Origin: Candidatus Aminicenantota bacterium
Lineage (GTDB): Bacteria > Acidobacteriota > Aminicenantia > S016-38
Assembly (NCBI GenBank): GCA_021161165.1
Contig: JAGHBF010000104.1
Span: forward strand, 1 to 12,759
DNA: 12,759 nt
Direction of reading: 5' to 3'
The translations under genes were made by a program, and so were the position numbers. The notes under the pieces were generated by a model that had not been told where the DNA came from, ran no database searches, and saw only the letters and a list, made by a program, of their open reading frames with translations. Below are positions 6,173-12,759 of the stretch, in pieces. Within the stretch, counting starts at the first letter, position 1. The number at the start of each line of letters is the position of its first letter.

Positions 6173-7160
6173 CCTGCATAAATGGTTTGAAACAGGAGCC
6201 AGAATTTTAGACCTTTATGACTATCCCCTAAAAAAACTGGCAAAAAACATTGGGAAGCTCTCTTCTCTTTTAATTTCAGGGAAATTTGGAAATTATATGG
6301 AAAAAAATGAGCTCCTTTCAGCATACTTTGCCTTCTTTTTCCCCCAGGGTTATTACAGGACATTCTTCGTTCTTGAAGAAATCCTAAGACTAACCAATTT
6401 CGAACCAGAAGATAATATGATTATAAATGACTTAGGAACAGGGCCAGGTGCTTCAATTTTTGCAGCCTATGACATTTTTAAGGACTACAACCCAGTGATA
6501 ACTGGTATAGAAAAAAGTAAAAATGCTCTTGAGCTCGCTAAAAACATTGCTGAAAAACAGAGAATAAAGCTAAATCTTTTTCATGGGGATTTCAATAAAT
6601 TTGAACTTAAAGGTGAAATAGCTATCCTTTCCTCTGCTCTCTCGGAGCAAAAAAATTCATTAAAGATTGTGGAAAAAATCATGGAATCTCATAGACTCCT
6701 GATTCTCATAGAACCCGGCTGGAGGGAAGGATACGAGATTATAATGAAAATATCCGACATCCTTAAACTTCACCCCATTCTCCCCTGTCAGGGAAATGTA
6801 TGCAAAATTAGAGGTAAAGACTGGTGTCACGCAGCCTTACCATTTACTCTTCCGGATTTAACTGTAAGGGTAAATTCTCTACTTTCTCACAAACTGAAAT
6901 ATATAAAATTTACCTACGGGGTCTTTTCCTCTAAAGTTTCTCTTAAAACGAAGGCTCCCCGAATTATTTCCCCTAAAATAAGGGAAAAAGGAAAGGAGAT
7001 TTTTATTGTTTGTGACGGGGGAGAGGTGTATAAAATAGAGAAATTGAAAAAACAGAGTATCCCAGATTTTGATTATGCCAGCTGCTGTGATTTAATATCA
7101 TTTGAAGGAGAAATAAAGGGAAACGCTGTAAGATTGAAAAGCATGAGGTTGTTGAAATGA
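6111..7160 (+). CDS. Rsm22-family (METTL17-like) small-ribosomal-subunit methyltransferase-fold protein
   Basis: Rsm22/METTL17 proteins act in small-subunit ribosome assembly; the eukaryotic members carry a [4Fe-4S] cluster. Evidence in this 349-residue product includes YFAFFFPQGYYRTFFVLEEI (72-91), which resembles the family's N-terminal block, and a SAM-binding-type loop INDLGTGPGAS (105-115). The Cys-rich motif reads PCQGNVCKIRGKDWCH, with Cys226, Cys231 and Cys239. A fourth Cys (Cys301, in IFIVCDGGEVYKIEK) sits where the family's C-terminal OB-like region places its fourth cluster ligand. The TTG start at 6111 is backed by AAGGAG but overlaps the previous gene by 62 bases; a start somewhat downstream is possible. 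The stop overlaps the next ATG (ATGA). The family is a confident guess from motifs; methyltransferase activity is not implied, and the first spacing (C-x4-C) is one shorter than I recall for the family. Confidence 0.75.
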   Translation: MKTQYFLYTPIQQSLKRGQDNLHKWFETGARILDLYDYPLKKLAKNIGKLSSLLISGKFGNYMEKNELLSAYFAFFFPQGYYRTFFVLEEILRLTNFEPEDNMIINDLGTGPGASIFAAYDIFKDYNPVITGIEKSKNALELAKNIAEKQRIKLNLFHGDFNKFELKGEIAILSSALSEQKNSLKIVEKIMESHRLLILIEPGWREGYEIIMKISDILKLHPILPCQGNVCKIRGKDWCHAALPFTLPDLTVRVNSLLSHKLKYIKFTYGVFSSKVSLKTKAPRIISPKIREKGKEIFIVCDGGEVYKIEKLKKQSIPDFDYASCCDLISFEGEIKGNAVRLKSMRLLK

Positions 7161-7843
7161 AAATAGGGTGCGCCGGTTTCTGTGAGGGTAGGAAGAGATA
7201 TTTTAACGAATTTAATGTGGTAGAGGTTCAACATACCTTTTATAACCCTGTACCTACCTCTATCTTAAAAAAATGGAGAGAAGAAGCTCCTCTTTCTTTT
7301 GAATTTACACTAAAGGCGTTGCAGATAATAACTCATCCACCTTCTTCTCCTACTTACAGAAGATTTAAAGGAAAGAAACCCTCAAAGGGAGGATTTTTTC
7401 TCCCCTGTAAAGAGGTTTTCGAAGCCTGGGATTTTACCTTTGAGGCAGCAAAAATTCTCGAGGCTGAGAAGGTTATTTTCCAGCTTCCACCAAGTTTTTG
7501 TCCATCCGATGAAAATTTCGAAAATATGGACAATTTCTTTAATTTCATTAAAAGAGATGGGTTAAAACTGGGAATTGAGTTACGATGTGACAGATGGCGG
7601 GGAAAGATTGATTTACTCTGTAAAAGATATGACTTATTTCATGTAGTAGACCCCTTTTCTTGGAGAGCAGAATGTGGAGAAATTCGGTATTTTCGATTAC
7701 ACGGGAAAGGAGGCTATAGGTACAAATTTACTGAAGAAGATTTTCTCAAGTTGAAATCTCTTGTGGATAGAAATTCCTATATTATTTTTAATAACATTTA
7801 TGCTCTTGAAGATGCGAGAAGATTTAAAGACTTTATCCTTTAA
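7157..7843 (+). CDS. DUF72 (YecE-like) family protein
   Basis: 228 residues with a predicted TIM-barrel-like fold; the function of the family is unknown. Diagnostic blocks are KIGCAGF at the N-terminus, FNVVEVQHTFYNPV (19-32), FEFTLKALQIITH (48-60), IFQLPPSF (107-114), GIELRCDRW (139-147), IRYFRLHGKGG (176-186) and the C-terminal IFNNIYALEDARRF (210-223). These give a short, complete member of the family. The ATG overlaps the preceding stop by 4 bases (ATGA), with GAGGT at 7145-7149 as its ribosome binding site. Its 3' end overlaps the nucleotidyltransferase gene. Its place between an Rsm22-like gene and a tRNA/RNA-modifying enzyme hints at a role near RNA metabolism, but that rests on position only. 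Confidence 0.88.
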   Translation: MKIGCAGFCEGRKRYFNEFNVVEVQHTFYNPVPTSILKKWREEAPLSFEFTLKALQIITHPPSSPTYRRFKGKKPSKGGFFLPCKEVFEAWDFTFEAAKILEAEKVIFQLPPSFCPSDENFENMDNFFNFIKRDGLKLGIELRCDRWRGKIDLLCKRYDLFHVVDPFSWRAECGEIRYFRLHGKGGYRYKFTEEDFLKLKSLVDRNSYIIFNNIYALEDARRFKDFIL

Positions 7844-9275
7844 AACTCCGCACAGGGATTTCTTTACAGGACTCTTTAAAGACAACGTCTATATAGTAGG
7901 AGGAGGTGTTAGAGACCTTTTAATGGGAAAGGAAATTCAAGAGCTTGACCTTCTGATAACCAGACATAGAATTGAGGAGATAATAGAAAAACTCAAATCC
8001 TATGGAAAAATCAATCTTGTAGGCAAAAGTTTTGCCGTACTTAAATTCCATTACAAAGGAGAGATCATCGAAATAGCTATTCCAAGAAAAGAAAGGAAGG
8101 CTTCCCGTTTTTCTTCATCTCATAAAAACTTCATAGTGGATGCAGATCCTGACTTACCTATTGAGGAGGATCTCAAAAGAAGGGATTTCACTGTAAACAG
8201 CATGGCAATAAGACTTATAGACCTCAAGCTGATAGATCCTCTTGGAGGAAGAGAAGATTTAAAAAGGAGAATTCTGAGAATGACAAATCCGGAAGCATTT
8301 TCAGACGACCCGCTACGGGTTTTGAGGGCAGCAAGATTTGCTGCCAAGCTTGCATTCAAAATAGACGCGGAAATTTATGAAAAATCAAAGCCTGTATCTT
8401 TTACAGAAATTCCCAGAGAAAGAATTCTGGAAGAGCTTTACAAAATGCACGAGACCAGAAATCCTGAAAGAGGCTGGGAAGAATTTCTTCCCCTCACTGT
8501 TCTGGAAAAAATTTTCCCTGAACTATATACCCTTTCTTTCTGGATTCAGGATGGAAAATTTCATCCAGAAACTGACGAATTCGGGAATCATACCATATGG
8601 CCTCATACTGTGCTAACTGTAATGCAGGCAGCCAGACTTTCTGAAATTTATAGCATTGCTGGAGGACAGAGACAGGCCCTAATATTTGCGGCTCTTCTCC
8701 ACGATATTGCAAAACCTTTATGTAGCAAATGGGAATGGAAGAATGGAAGACTTGTTGTAAGAAGCGTTGGACACGATGTAGAAGGGGAAAAATTAGCAGA
8801 AGCCTTCTGCGATAAACTCGGTATTTACTCCTACAAAGGTTATCCCCTGAGAGACAGAATCCTTAAGCTCGTAAGAACCCATCACCGTCCTTCAGAAATA
8901 TATAATCAGAGAGACAATGTAACAAAAAGAGCTTTTAATAGACTTTCAAAGGAGCTGGAAGGCGAATATTTACTTGCAGTCCTACTGGATGCAGCTGATA
9001 GAAATGCAAGAGGGCAACATCCCCTTACAGAACTCGACGAACCCGGAAAGTGGCTATTGAAAAAATTCGAAGAGTTCAGGGCGGAGGAGGCTATAAAACC
9101 TATTGTAATGGGAAGAGACCTTCTTGCTATAGGATTTAAACCCGGACCCAAACTTGGAAAAATTCTAAAAAAACTTTATGAACTACAGCTGGATGGGGAA
9201 TTTGAAACTAAAGAAGAAGGGATAAAACTTGCAGAAAAGATTTCAATAGAACTTTTCGGAAAACCCAGGGTGTAG
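7812..9275 (+). CDS. Class II CCA-adding enzyme / poly(A) polymerase-type nucleotidyltransferase with HD domain
   Basis: Adds nucleotides to RNA 3' ends, most likely the tRNA CCA end. The 487-residue protein has the class II order: nucleotidyltransferase head VYIVGGGVRDLLMG (26-39), the flexible-loop/neck motif RRDFTVNSMA (123-132), the template-type motif DDPLRVLRAARFAAKLAF (165-182), then an HD domain with ALLHDIAKP (294-302) and THHRP (356-360). The catalytic DxD appears as Glu44-Leu-Asp46. Class II enzymes cannot be assigned by eye as CCA-, CC-, A-adding or poly(A) polymerase, so no gene symbol is given. The start is ATG 7812, giving a 32-base overlap with the DUF72 gene; an in-frame ATG at 7800 is possible, and neither has a strong ribosome binding site. 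The TAG stop is part of the TAGGAGGA ribosome binding site of the next gene. Confidence 0.85.
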   Translation: MREDLKTLSFKTPHRDFFTGLFKDNVYIVGGGVRDLLMGKEIQELDLLITRHRIEEIIEKLKSYGKINLVGKSFAVLKFHYKGEIIEIAIPRKERKASRFSSSHKNFIVDADPDLPIEEDLKRRDFTVNSMAIRLIDLKLIDPLGGREDLKRRILRMTNPEAFSDDPLRVLRAARFAAKLAFKIDAEIYEKSKPVSFTEIPRERILEELYKMHETRNPERGWEEFLPLTVLEKIFPELYTLSFWIQDGKFHPETDEFGNHTIWPHTVLTVMQAARLSEIYSIAGGQRQALIFAALLHDIAKPLCSKWEWKNGRLVVRSVGHDVEGEKLAEAFCDKLGIYSYKGYPLRDRILKLVRTHHRPSEIYNQRDNVTKRAFNRLSKELEGEYLLAVLLDAADRNARGQHPLTELDEPGKWLLKKFEEFRAEEAIKPIVMGRDLLAIGFKPGPKLGKILKKLYELQLDGEFETKEEGIKLAEKISIELFGKPRV

Positions 9276-9284
9276 GAGGAAAAA

Positions 9285-10523
9285 ATGAACTTCAAATACA
9301 GTATCGCAAAGACAGAAAATGGAATGGATGTTATTGCTATCGAAAGACCATCTTCTCCCATGGTCAGCTTCCAAATATGGGTAAGAGCTGGTTCGAAATA
9401 CGAAAGGCCTGGGATAACAGGAATAAGTCACATGATAGAACACATGATGTTTAAAGGATCACGAAATTACGGACCTCAGGAACATGCCAAAAGGATCCAG
9501 GAAATGGGAGGGGAATTTAACGCATTCACCAGCCACGACAAAACTGTATATTATGAAAACATTTCTCCAATATATCTTGAAGAAGTAGTGAAAATGGAAG
9601 CTGACCGTTTTCTTTATCCTCTATTTGACGAAGGAGAGTTCTTAAGAGAAAGGGATGTGGTTATGGAAGAAAGATTAATGAGAACGGATAATTCACCACA
9701 GGGAAAAGCGCTGGAAGAACTTTTTGCAATTTCATTCATTGCACATCCCTATCACTGGCCTGTAATAGGCTGGAAATCTGACATTGCTTCTTATTCACTG
9801 GATCACATGTTAAATTATTTTAAAGAAAGATATTCTCCTGAAAATATTTTCTTCGTTTTAAGCGGACAAATAACAATGGATAAAACACTTTCTCTTTTGA
9901 ATAAATATTTTGGAAAATGGGAGAAAAACCCGCCAGAGAAATTAAATATAACCCAAGAACCGCAACAAAAGGGAAACCGATGGTCGGAAATAATAATGGA
10001 GGTTGAAGTCCCTTTCGTATTTATGTCCTTTGTCCTTCCTGGTTTTACCCACCAAGACTTCCCTCTTATCCCTGTTCTTGAAAAGATCATAACATCCGGG
10101 GAAAGCTCAAGGTTGTGGAAACATCTTGTGCACAAACTTAACATAGCCACATCTGCAGGAGGCGGATTTTATCCTCTGGGGGATTATAGTCTGTTTTTCC
10201 TCTATTCCATAGCAAAAACCGGAGTGGAACCCCGTATTCTTGAAACAGAAATGGTTAAAGCCCTGGAAAACCCGGAAATTTCAGAAACAGAAATGATGAA
10301 GGCAAGAAATCAAGCACTTGCAGAGACACTTTCTTCACTGGAAAAATCGTTTCATACGGGATTGATGGCAGGGGAAAGTTATTTAAACACAGGAGACCCT
10401 GAACTATTTATAAAGCACCTCAATATTCTACAGAGAGCAAAAAAGGAACAAATAATAGAATTATGGGAAACCTATCTGGCTGAAGGCAAAAGAAATACTG
10501 TTATTTTGAGAGGGGATAAATGA
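9285..10523 (+). CDS. M16-family zinc metallopeptidase, catalytic subunit
   Basis: Pitrilysin-family (M16B, processing-peptidase-like) peptidase of 412 residues. The inverted zinc motif HxxEH is intact as His49-Met-Ile-Glu52-His53 within GISHMIEHMMFKG. The third zinc ligand is Glu128 or Glu129 in DVVMEERLMRTDNSP. The first M16 domain is followed by an inactive second one starting near SLDHMLNYFKERYSPENIFFVLSG (171-194). No signal peptide is evident, so it probably works in the cytoplasm unless exported by another route. The ATG at 9285 follows TAGGAGGA (9273-9280), an excellent ribosome binding site. The stop overlaps the start of the second M16 gene by 4 bases, consistent with a heterodimer made in equal amounts. 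Confidence 0.95.
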   Translation: MNFKYSIAKTENGMDVIAIERPSSPMVSFQIWVRAGSKYERPGITGISHMIEHMMFKGSRNYGPQEHAKRIQEMGGEFNAFTSHDKTVYYENISPIYLEEVVKMEADRFLYPLFDEGEFLRERDVVMEERLMRTDNSPQGKALEELFAISFIAHPYHWPVIGWKSDIASYSLDHMLNYFKERYSPENIFFVLSGQITMDKTLSLLNKYFGKWEKNPPEKLNITQEPQQKGNRWSEIIMEVEVPFVFMSFVLPGFTHQDFPLIPVLEKIITSGESSRLWKHLVHKLNIATSAGGGFYPLGDYSLFFLYSIAKTGVEPRILETEMVKALENPEISETEMMKARNQALAETLSSLEKSFHTGLMAGESYLNTGDPELFIKHLNILQRAKKEQIIELWETYLAEGKRNTVILRGDK

Positions 10524-11797
10524 TTTTCCAAAGAAGATTTTCAATAATACAGGGAGTACCTGTAGCAATTCACGAAAGAGACGGTGAAACACTCTATGGA
10601 GAAATTGTATTGTCTGGAGGCAAAGCTTTTGACCCTGAAGGGAAAGAAGGCGTATCCTACCTTCTTTCCAGCCTTCTTTATAGGGGTTGCAGCGGAAAAA
10701 CCTATGAAGAAATAATAGAAAAACTCGACTCTATGGGCTCTTCTTTTTCTGTCTCCGCTTCAACAGAAGCAATCACGGTTAGTTTTTGGAGCCTCTCACA
10801 GTATGCGGATGAGACAATATCAACCATAGCTGACTGTCTCTTCTCTCCTGAATTCTCTGAAGAGGAATTACAAAAGCAGATAGAAAGAGGTATAACCGAG
10901 TTAAAACAGAACTGGGACATTCCAGAAGCTGCTGCTTCAATGATTTTCCATCGAAAAGTTTTTGAGCCGCATCCCTATTCAAGGCAGGAAACAGAAAAAA
11001 GCTTAAGAAAAATTCGCCGGGATGATCTTGTAGCAAAGAAAAATGAAACCTTCAGGAAGGCTTCAGCCATAGCAGTTCTTAGCGGAAGCTATAAAGAACC
11101 AGAGGTTGCTCTTGGTAGACTCATTTCCTCACTGAAAGAAGGAGGGAAAAAATTTGCCCTTCCTGCTCCAGAGCCCAGGAAAAGCTTAGAAATTTATTTC
11201 TATTTAAAACAGGATGCAGAACAAACCCAGATCAGATTGGGTCATCCGTCTTTCCCGAGAAAAGTTCCTTTCTATGAAGAAGCAATAGTTTTCAATTATA
11301 TCCTTGGGGGAGGAGGTTTTTCCTCAAGACTTATGGAAAGGGTAAGAGCTAGAGGTGGACTTACATATTCCATCCGCTCATCATTTTCTCCTATGCTATA
11401 CGGAGGATTATTTTCCATTTCAACTTTTACAAAGCCAGAAACTACAGCGAAAATGATTGAAGAGATAACGGACGAAATCAAAAAAACTTTAAAAGAAGGG
11501 GTATCAGAAGAAGAAGTGGAAAAGGCAAAGGGTTATTTTCTTGGTCATTTCCCCCTGGGACTTGAAACTCCAGCACAAATAGGGTCATTACTTTCCGGAA
11601 TTCTCTTTTATGGACTAGAAGAGGATTATCCTGAAAAATTTCTCAAAAAAATGGAATCACTCTCTGCAGCTCGAATTAATGAAGTCGCCAGAGACCTCGT
11701 CAAACCAGAAAGTTTCACAATAGTAGCAGTGGGAAATGAAAGAGCTGAGAAGGAAATCAAAAAAATTGGAAAAATAATAAAAATACACCCAGAATAA
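10520..11797 (+). CDS. M16-family peptidase homologue, non-catalytic partner subunit
   Basis: 425 residues, two M16 domains. At the place of HxxEH the sequence reads Tyr47-Leu-Leu-Ser50-Ser51 (GVSYLLSSLLYRG), so both zinc His and the catalytic Glu are missing. The C-terminal half keeps the Arg/Tyr pair of partner subunits, Arg276 and Tyr283 in VRARGGLTYSI, which in known M16B heterodimers contributes substrate binding to the partner's active site. The glycine-rich loop GGGGFSSRL (263-271) is also present. Together with the upstream gene this is the classic active/inactive pair. The ATG overlaps the previous stop (ATGA), with AGGGG (10511-10515) as ribosome binding site. No signal peptide is seen. 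Confidence 0.93.
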   Translation: MIFQRRFSIIQGVPVAIHERDGETLYGEIVLSGGKAFDPEGKEGVSYLLSSLLYRGCSGKTYEEIIEKLDSMGSSFSVSASTEAITVSFWSLSQYADETISTIADCLFSPEFSEEELQKQIERGITELKQNWDIPEAAASMIFHRKVFEPHPYSRQETEKSLRKIRRDDLVAKKNETFRKASAIAVLSGSYKEPEVALGRLISSLKEGGKKFALPAPEPRKSLEIYFYLKQDAEQTQIRLGHPSFPRKVPFYEEAIVFNYILGGGGFSSRLMERVRARGGLTYSIRSSFSPMLYGGLFSISTFTKPETTAKMIEEITDEIKKTLKEGVSEEEVEKAKGYFLGHFPLGLETPAQIGSLLSGILFYGLEEDYPEKFLKKMESLSAARINEVARDLVKPESFTIVAVGNERAEKEIKKIGKIIKIHPE

Positions 11798-11800
11798 ATA

Positions 11801-11810
11801 TAGGAGGTGA
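11801..11810 (+). promoter_or_regulatory. Very strong ribosome binding site of the saccharopine dehydrogenase-like gene
   Basis: TAGGAGGTGA is a near-complete match to the anti-Shine-Dalgarno sequence, with core GGAGG (11803-11807) 6 bases before the ATG at 11814. It lies in a 16-base gap after the second M16 gene, and no separate promoter is visible there. Confidence 0.8.
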
Positions 11811-11813
11811 AAA

Positions 11814-12759
11814 ATGCCATATGCTTTAGTGCTGGGAGGAGGGCAACAGGGAAGTTTTATAGCCTTAAAACTGGGAGAATGGGGTATTGACACAACTGTA
11901 TGGGAAACTTCCCTTCAGAGATTGGAAGAACTCCAGCAATACCCTTTCATTAAAGCTGAAAGGAAGAATTTTTTGACCGATGAAAGAATAAATGACGAAA
12001 TAAAAAAATACGATGTTGTAGTGGAAGCCTTACCGGGAAAACTCGGTTTTACTGCTCTGAAAAAACTCGCCTCTCTTGGCAAAAAAGTGGTAAGCGTTTC
12101 ATTTATGGAAGAGGACTATCTTCAATTACATGAGCTTGCCAGGGAAAACGATTCTACCATTATCCCTGATTGTGGTTTTACTCCTGGAATTTCTAACCTT
12201 CTTGTGGGGAATGGGCTTTCAAGGGCAAGAGTCGCTGAGAAAATTACAATATTAGTTGGAGGACTACCTTTAAATCCCACTCCTCCTTTTTATCATAATC
12301 TCACATGGTCGGTTGAGGACTTAATAGAAGAATACAGAAGGCCTGCAAGAGTGAAGAAAAATGGGATAATTAGAGAAGTTCGACCCTTTTCAGACATCAG
12401 AAGGGAAATCGGATTTCCTGTACAAGACCTCGTGTCTTTTCCGACAGATGGTCTGAGAAGCCTTTTGAAAACAACAAATGTTCCTGAAATGGAGGAACGA
12501 ACCCTCAGATATTCAAAGCATGTGGAAAAAGTAAAGGTGCTTGATGAATTAGGCTTCTTTGGGGAAAATTCTATTGACCTAATGGGAATCTCCTATCCTA
12601 CAAAGTTTCTCACAGCTAAAATAATAGAGCAAAACTTTCTCACCTCATCTGAGGAAGATATAATCCTCTCAAGAATTGAAATAAAAAGTCCAAAAATTAT
12701 CTATACTTACGAAATCACAGGTGAATACGATTATGAAAGAGGGATTTCCGCAATGAGAA
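11814..12759 (+). CDS. Saccharopine dehydrogenase-family oxidoreductase (3' end outside window)
   Basis: NAD(P)-dependent enzyme of the saccharopine dehydrogenase / lysine 6-dehydrogenase / carboxynorspermidine dehydrogenase group. The open frame gives 315 residues and runs off the right edge. The N-terminus MPYALVLGGGQQGSFIA carries the Rossmann loop GGGQQG (8-13). Further family blocks are DVVVEALPG (residues 66-74, the end of the first Rossmann half), IIPDCGFTPGISNLL (about 135-149), GGLPLNPTPPFYHNLTWSVEDLIEEY (about 168-193), and TDGLRSLL with MEERTLRYSKHVEKVKVLDELGFF (about 212-250). The substrate cannot be read from sequence; a lysine-related amino acid or imine is expected from the family. 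It follows the M16 genes closely and is probably in the same operon, though the strong ribosome binding site would allow high translation on its own. Confidence 0.85.
   Translation, partial: MPYALVLGGGQQGSFIALKLGEWGIDTTVWETSLQRLEELQQYPFIKAERKNFLTDERINDEIKKYDVVVEALPGKLGFTALKKLASLGKKVVSVSFMEEDYLQLHELARENDSTIIPDCGFTPGISNLLVGNGLSRARVAEKITILVGGLPLNPTPPFYHNLTWSVEDLIEEYRRPARVKKNGIIREVRPFSDIRREIGFPVQDLVSFPTDGLRSLLKTTNVPEMEERTLRYSKHVEKVKVLDELGFFGENSIDLMGISYPTKFLTAKIIEQNFLTSSEEDIILSRIEIKSPKIIYTYEITGEYDYERGISAMR

Noticed and set aside
7761..7811. Upstream start for the nucleotidyltransferase gene adding 17 residues
   Set aside because: It would deepen the overlap with the DUF72 gene, and the extra residues form a hydrophobic stretch that looks like read-through of the neighbouring frame; the ATG at 7812 (or 7800) is closer to the conserved head domain.
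1..12759. CRISPR arrays, insertion sequences, tRNA or rRNA genes, prophage or toxin-antitoxin genes
   Set aside because: Reading through the window showed no direct-repeat arrays, terminal inverted repeats with transposase, cloverleaf-like segments or such genes; nearly every base is accounted for by housekeeping-type coding regions.

Overview
The window carries eleven genes, all on the + strand and packed with overlaps or gaps of a few bases. No mobile element, CRISPR array or RNA gene is visible. Moderate-to-low GC, heavy AGA/AGG use for arginine, Lys/Glu/Ile-rich proteins and strong Shine-Dalgarno sites point to a bacterium, probably a thermophile from a poorly sampled lineage. The bacterial-type PgsA, HtrA and DapF homologues argue against an archaeon. 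I cannot name the phylum from sequence alone.

Left block (1-2797): the 3' part of an HtrA/DegP-type serine protease with two PDZ domains (cut by the left edge), a DapF-fold protein in which both catalytic cysteines are serine, and a PgsA-type CDP-alcohol phosphatidyltransferase. A 66-base AT-rich gap with two inverted repeats follows. Next comes myo-inositol-1-phosphate synthase (2864-3952) with a strong ribosome binding site. PgsA next to an inositol phosphate synthase hints at an inositol phospholipid or inositol-based solute.

Right block (4040-end): an 87-base gap with a credible sigma-70-like promoter leads into a tightly packed run. Its genes encode a zinc-ribbon/FHA protein, a multi-TM protein with a degenerate alkaline-phosphatase-superfamily domain, an Rsm22-type methyltransferase-fold protein with four candidate Fe-S cysteines, a DUF72 protein, a class II CCA-adding/poly(A) polymerase-type nucleotidyltransferase with an HD domain, a catalytic/non-catalytic pair of M16 metallopeptidases, and a saccharopine-dehydrogenase-family oxidoreductase cut by the right edge. 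Start/stop overlaps suggest one operon mixing RNA/ribosome maturation (Rsm22, CCA enzyme), proteolysis (M16 pair) and envelope signalling (FHA plus membrane protein).

The points most worth a second look are the Ser/Ser DapF homologue, the apparent loss of metal ligands in the membrane AlkP-like protein, the pgsA-ino1 adjacency, and the ExD variant in the nucleotidyltransferase active site. I saw no clear sign of a defence system or another wholly new multi-gene system.
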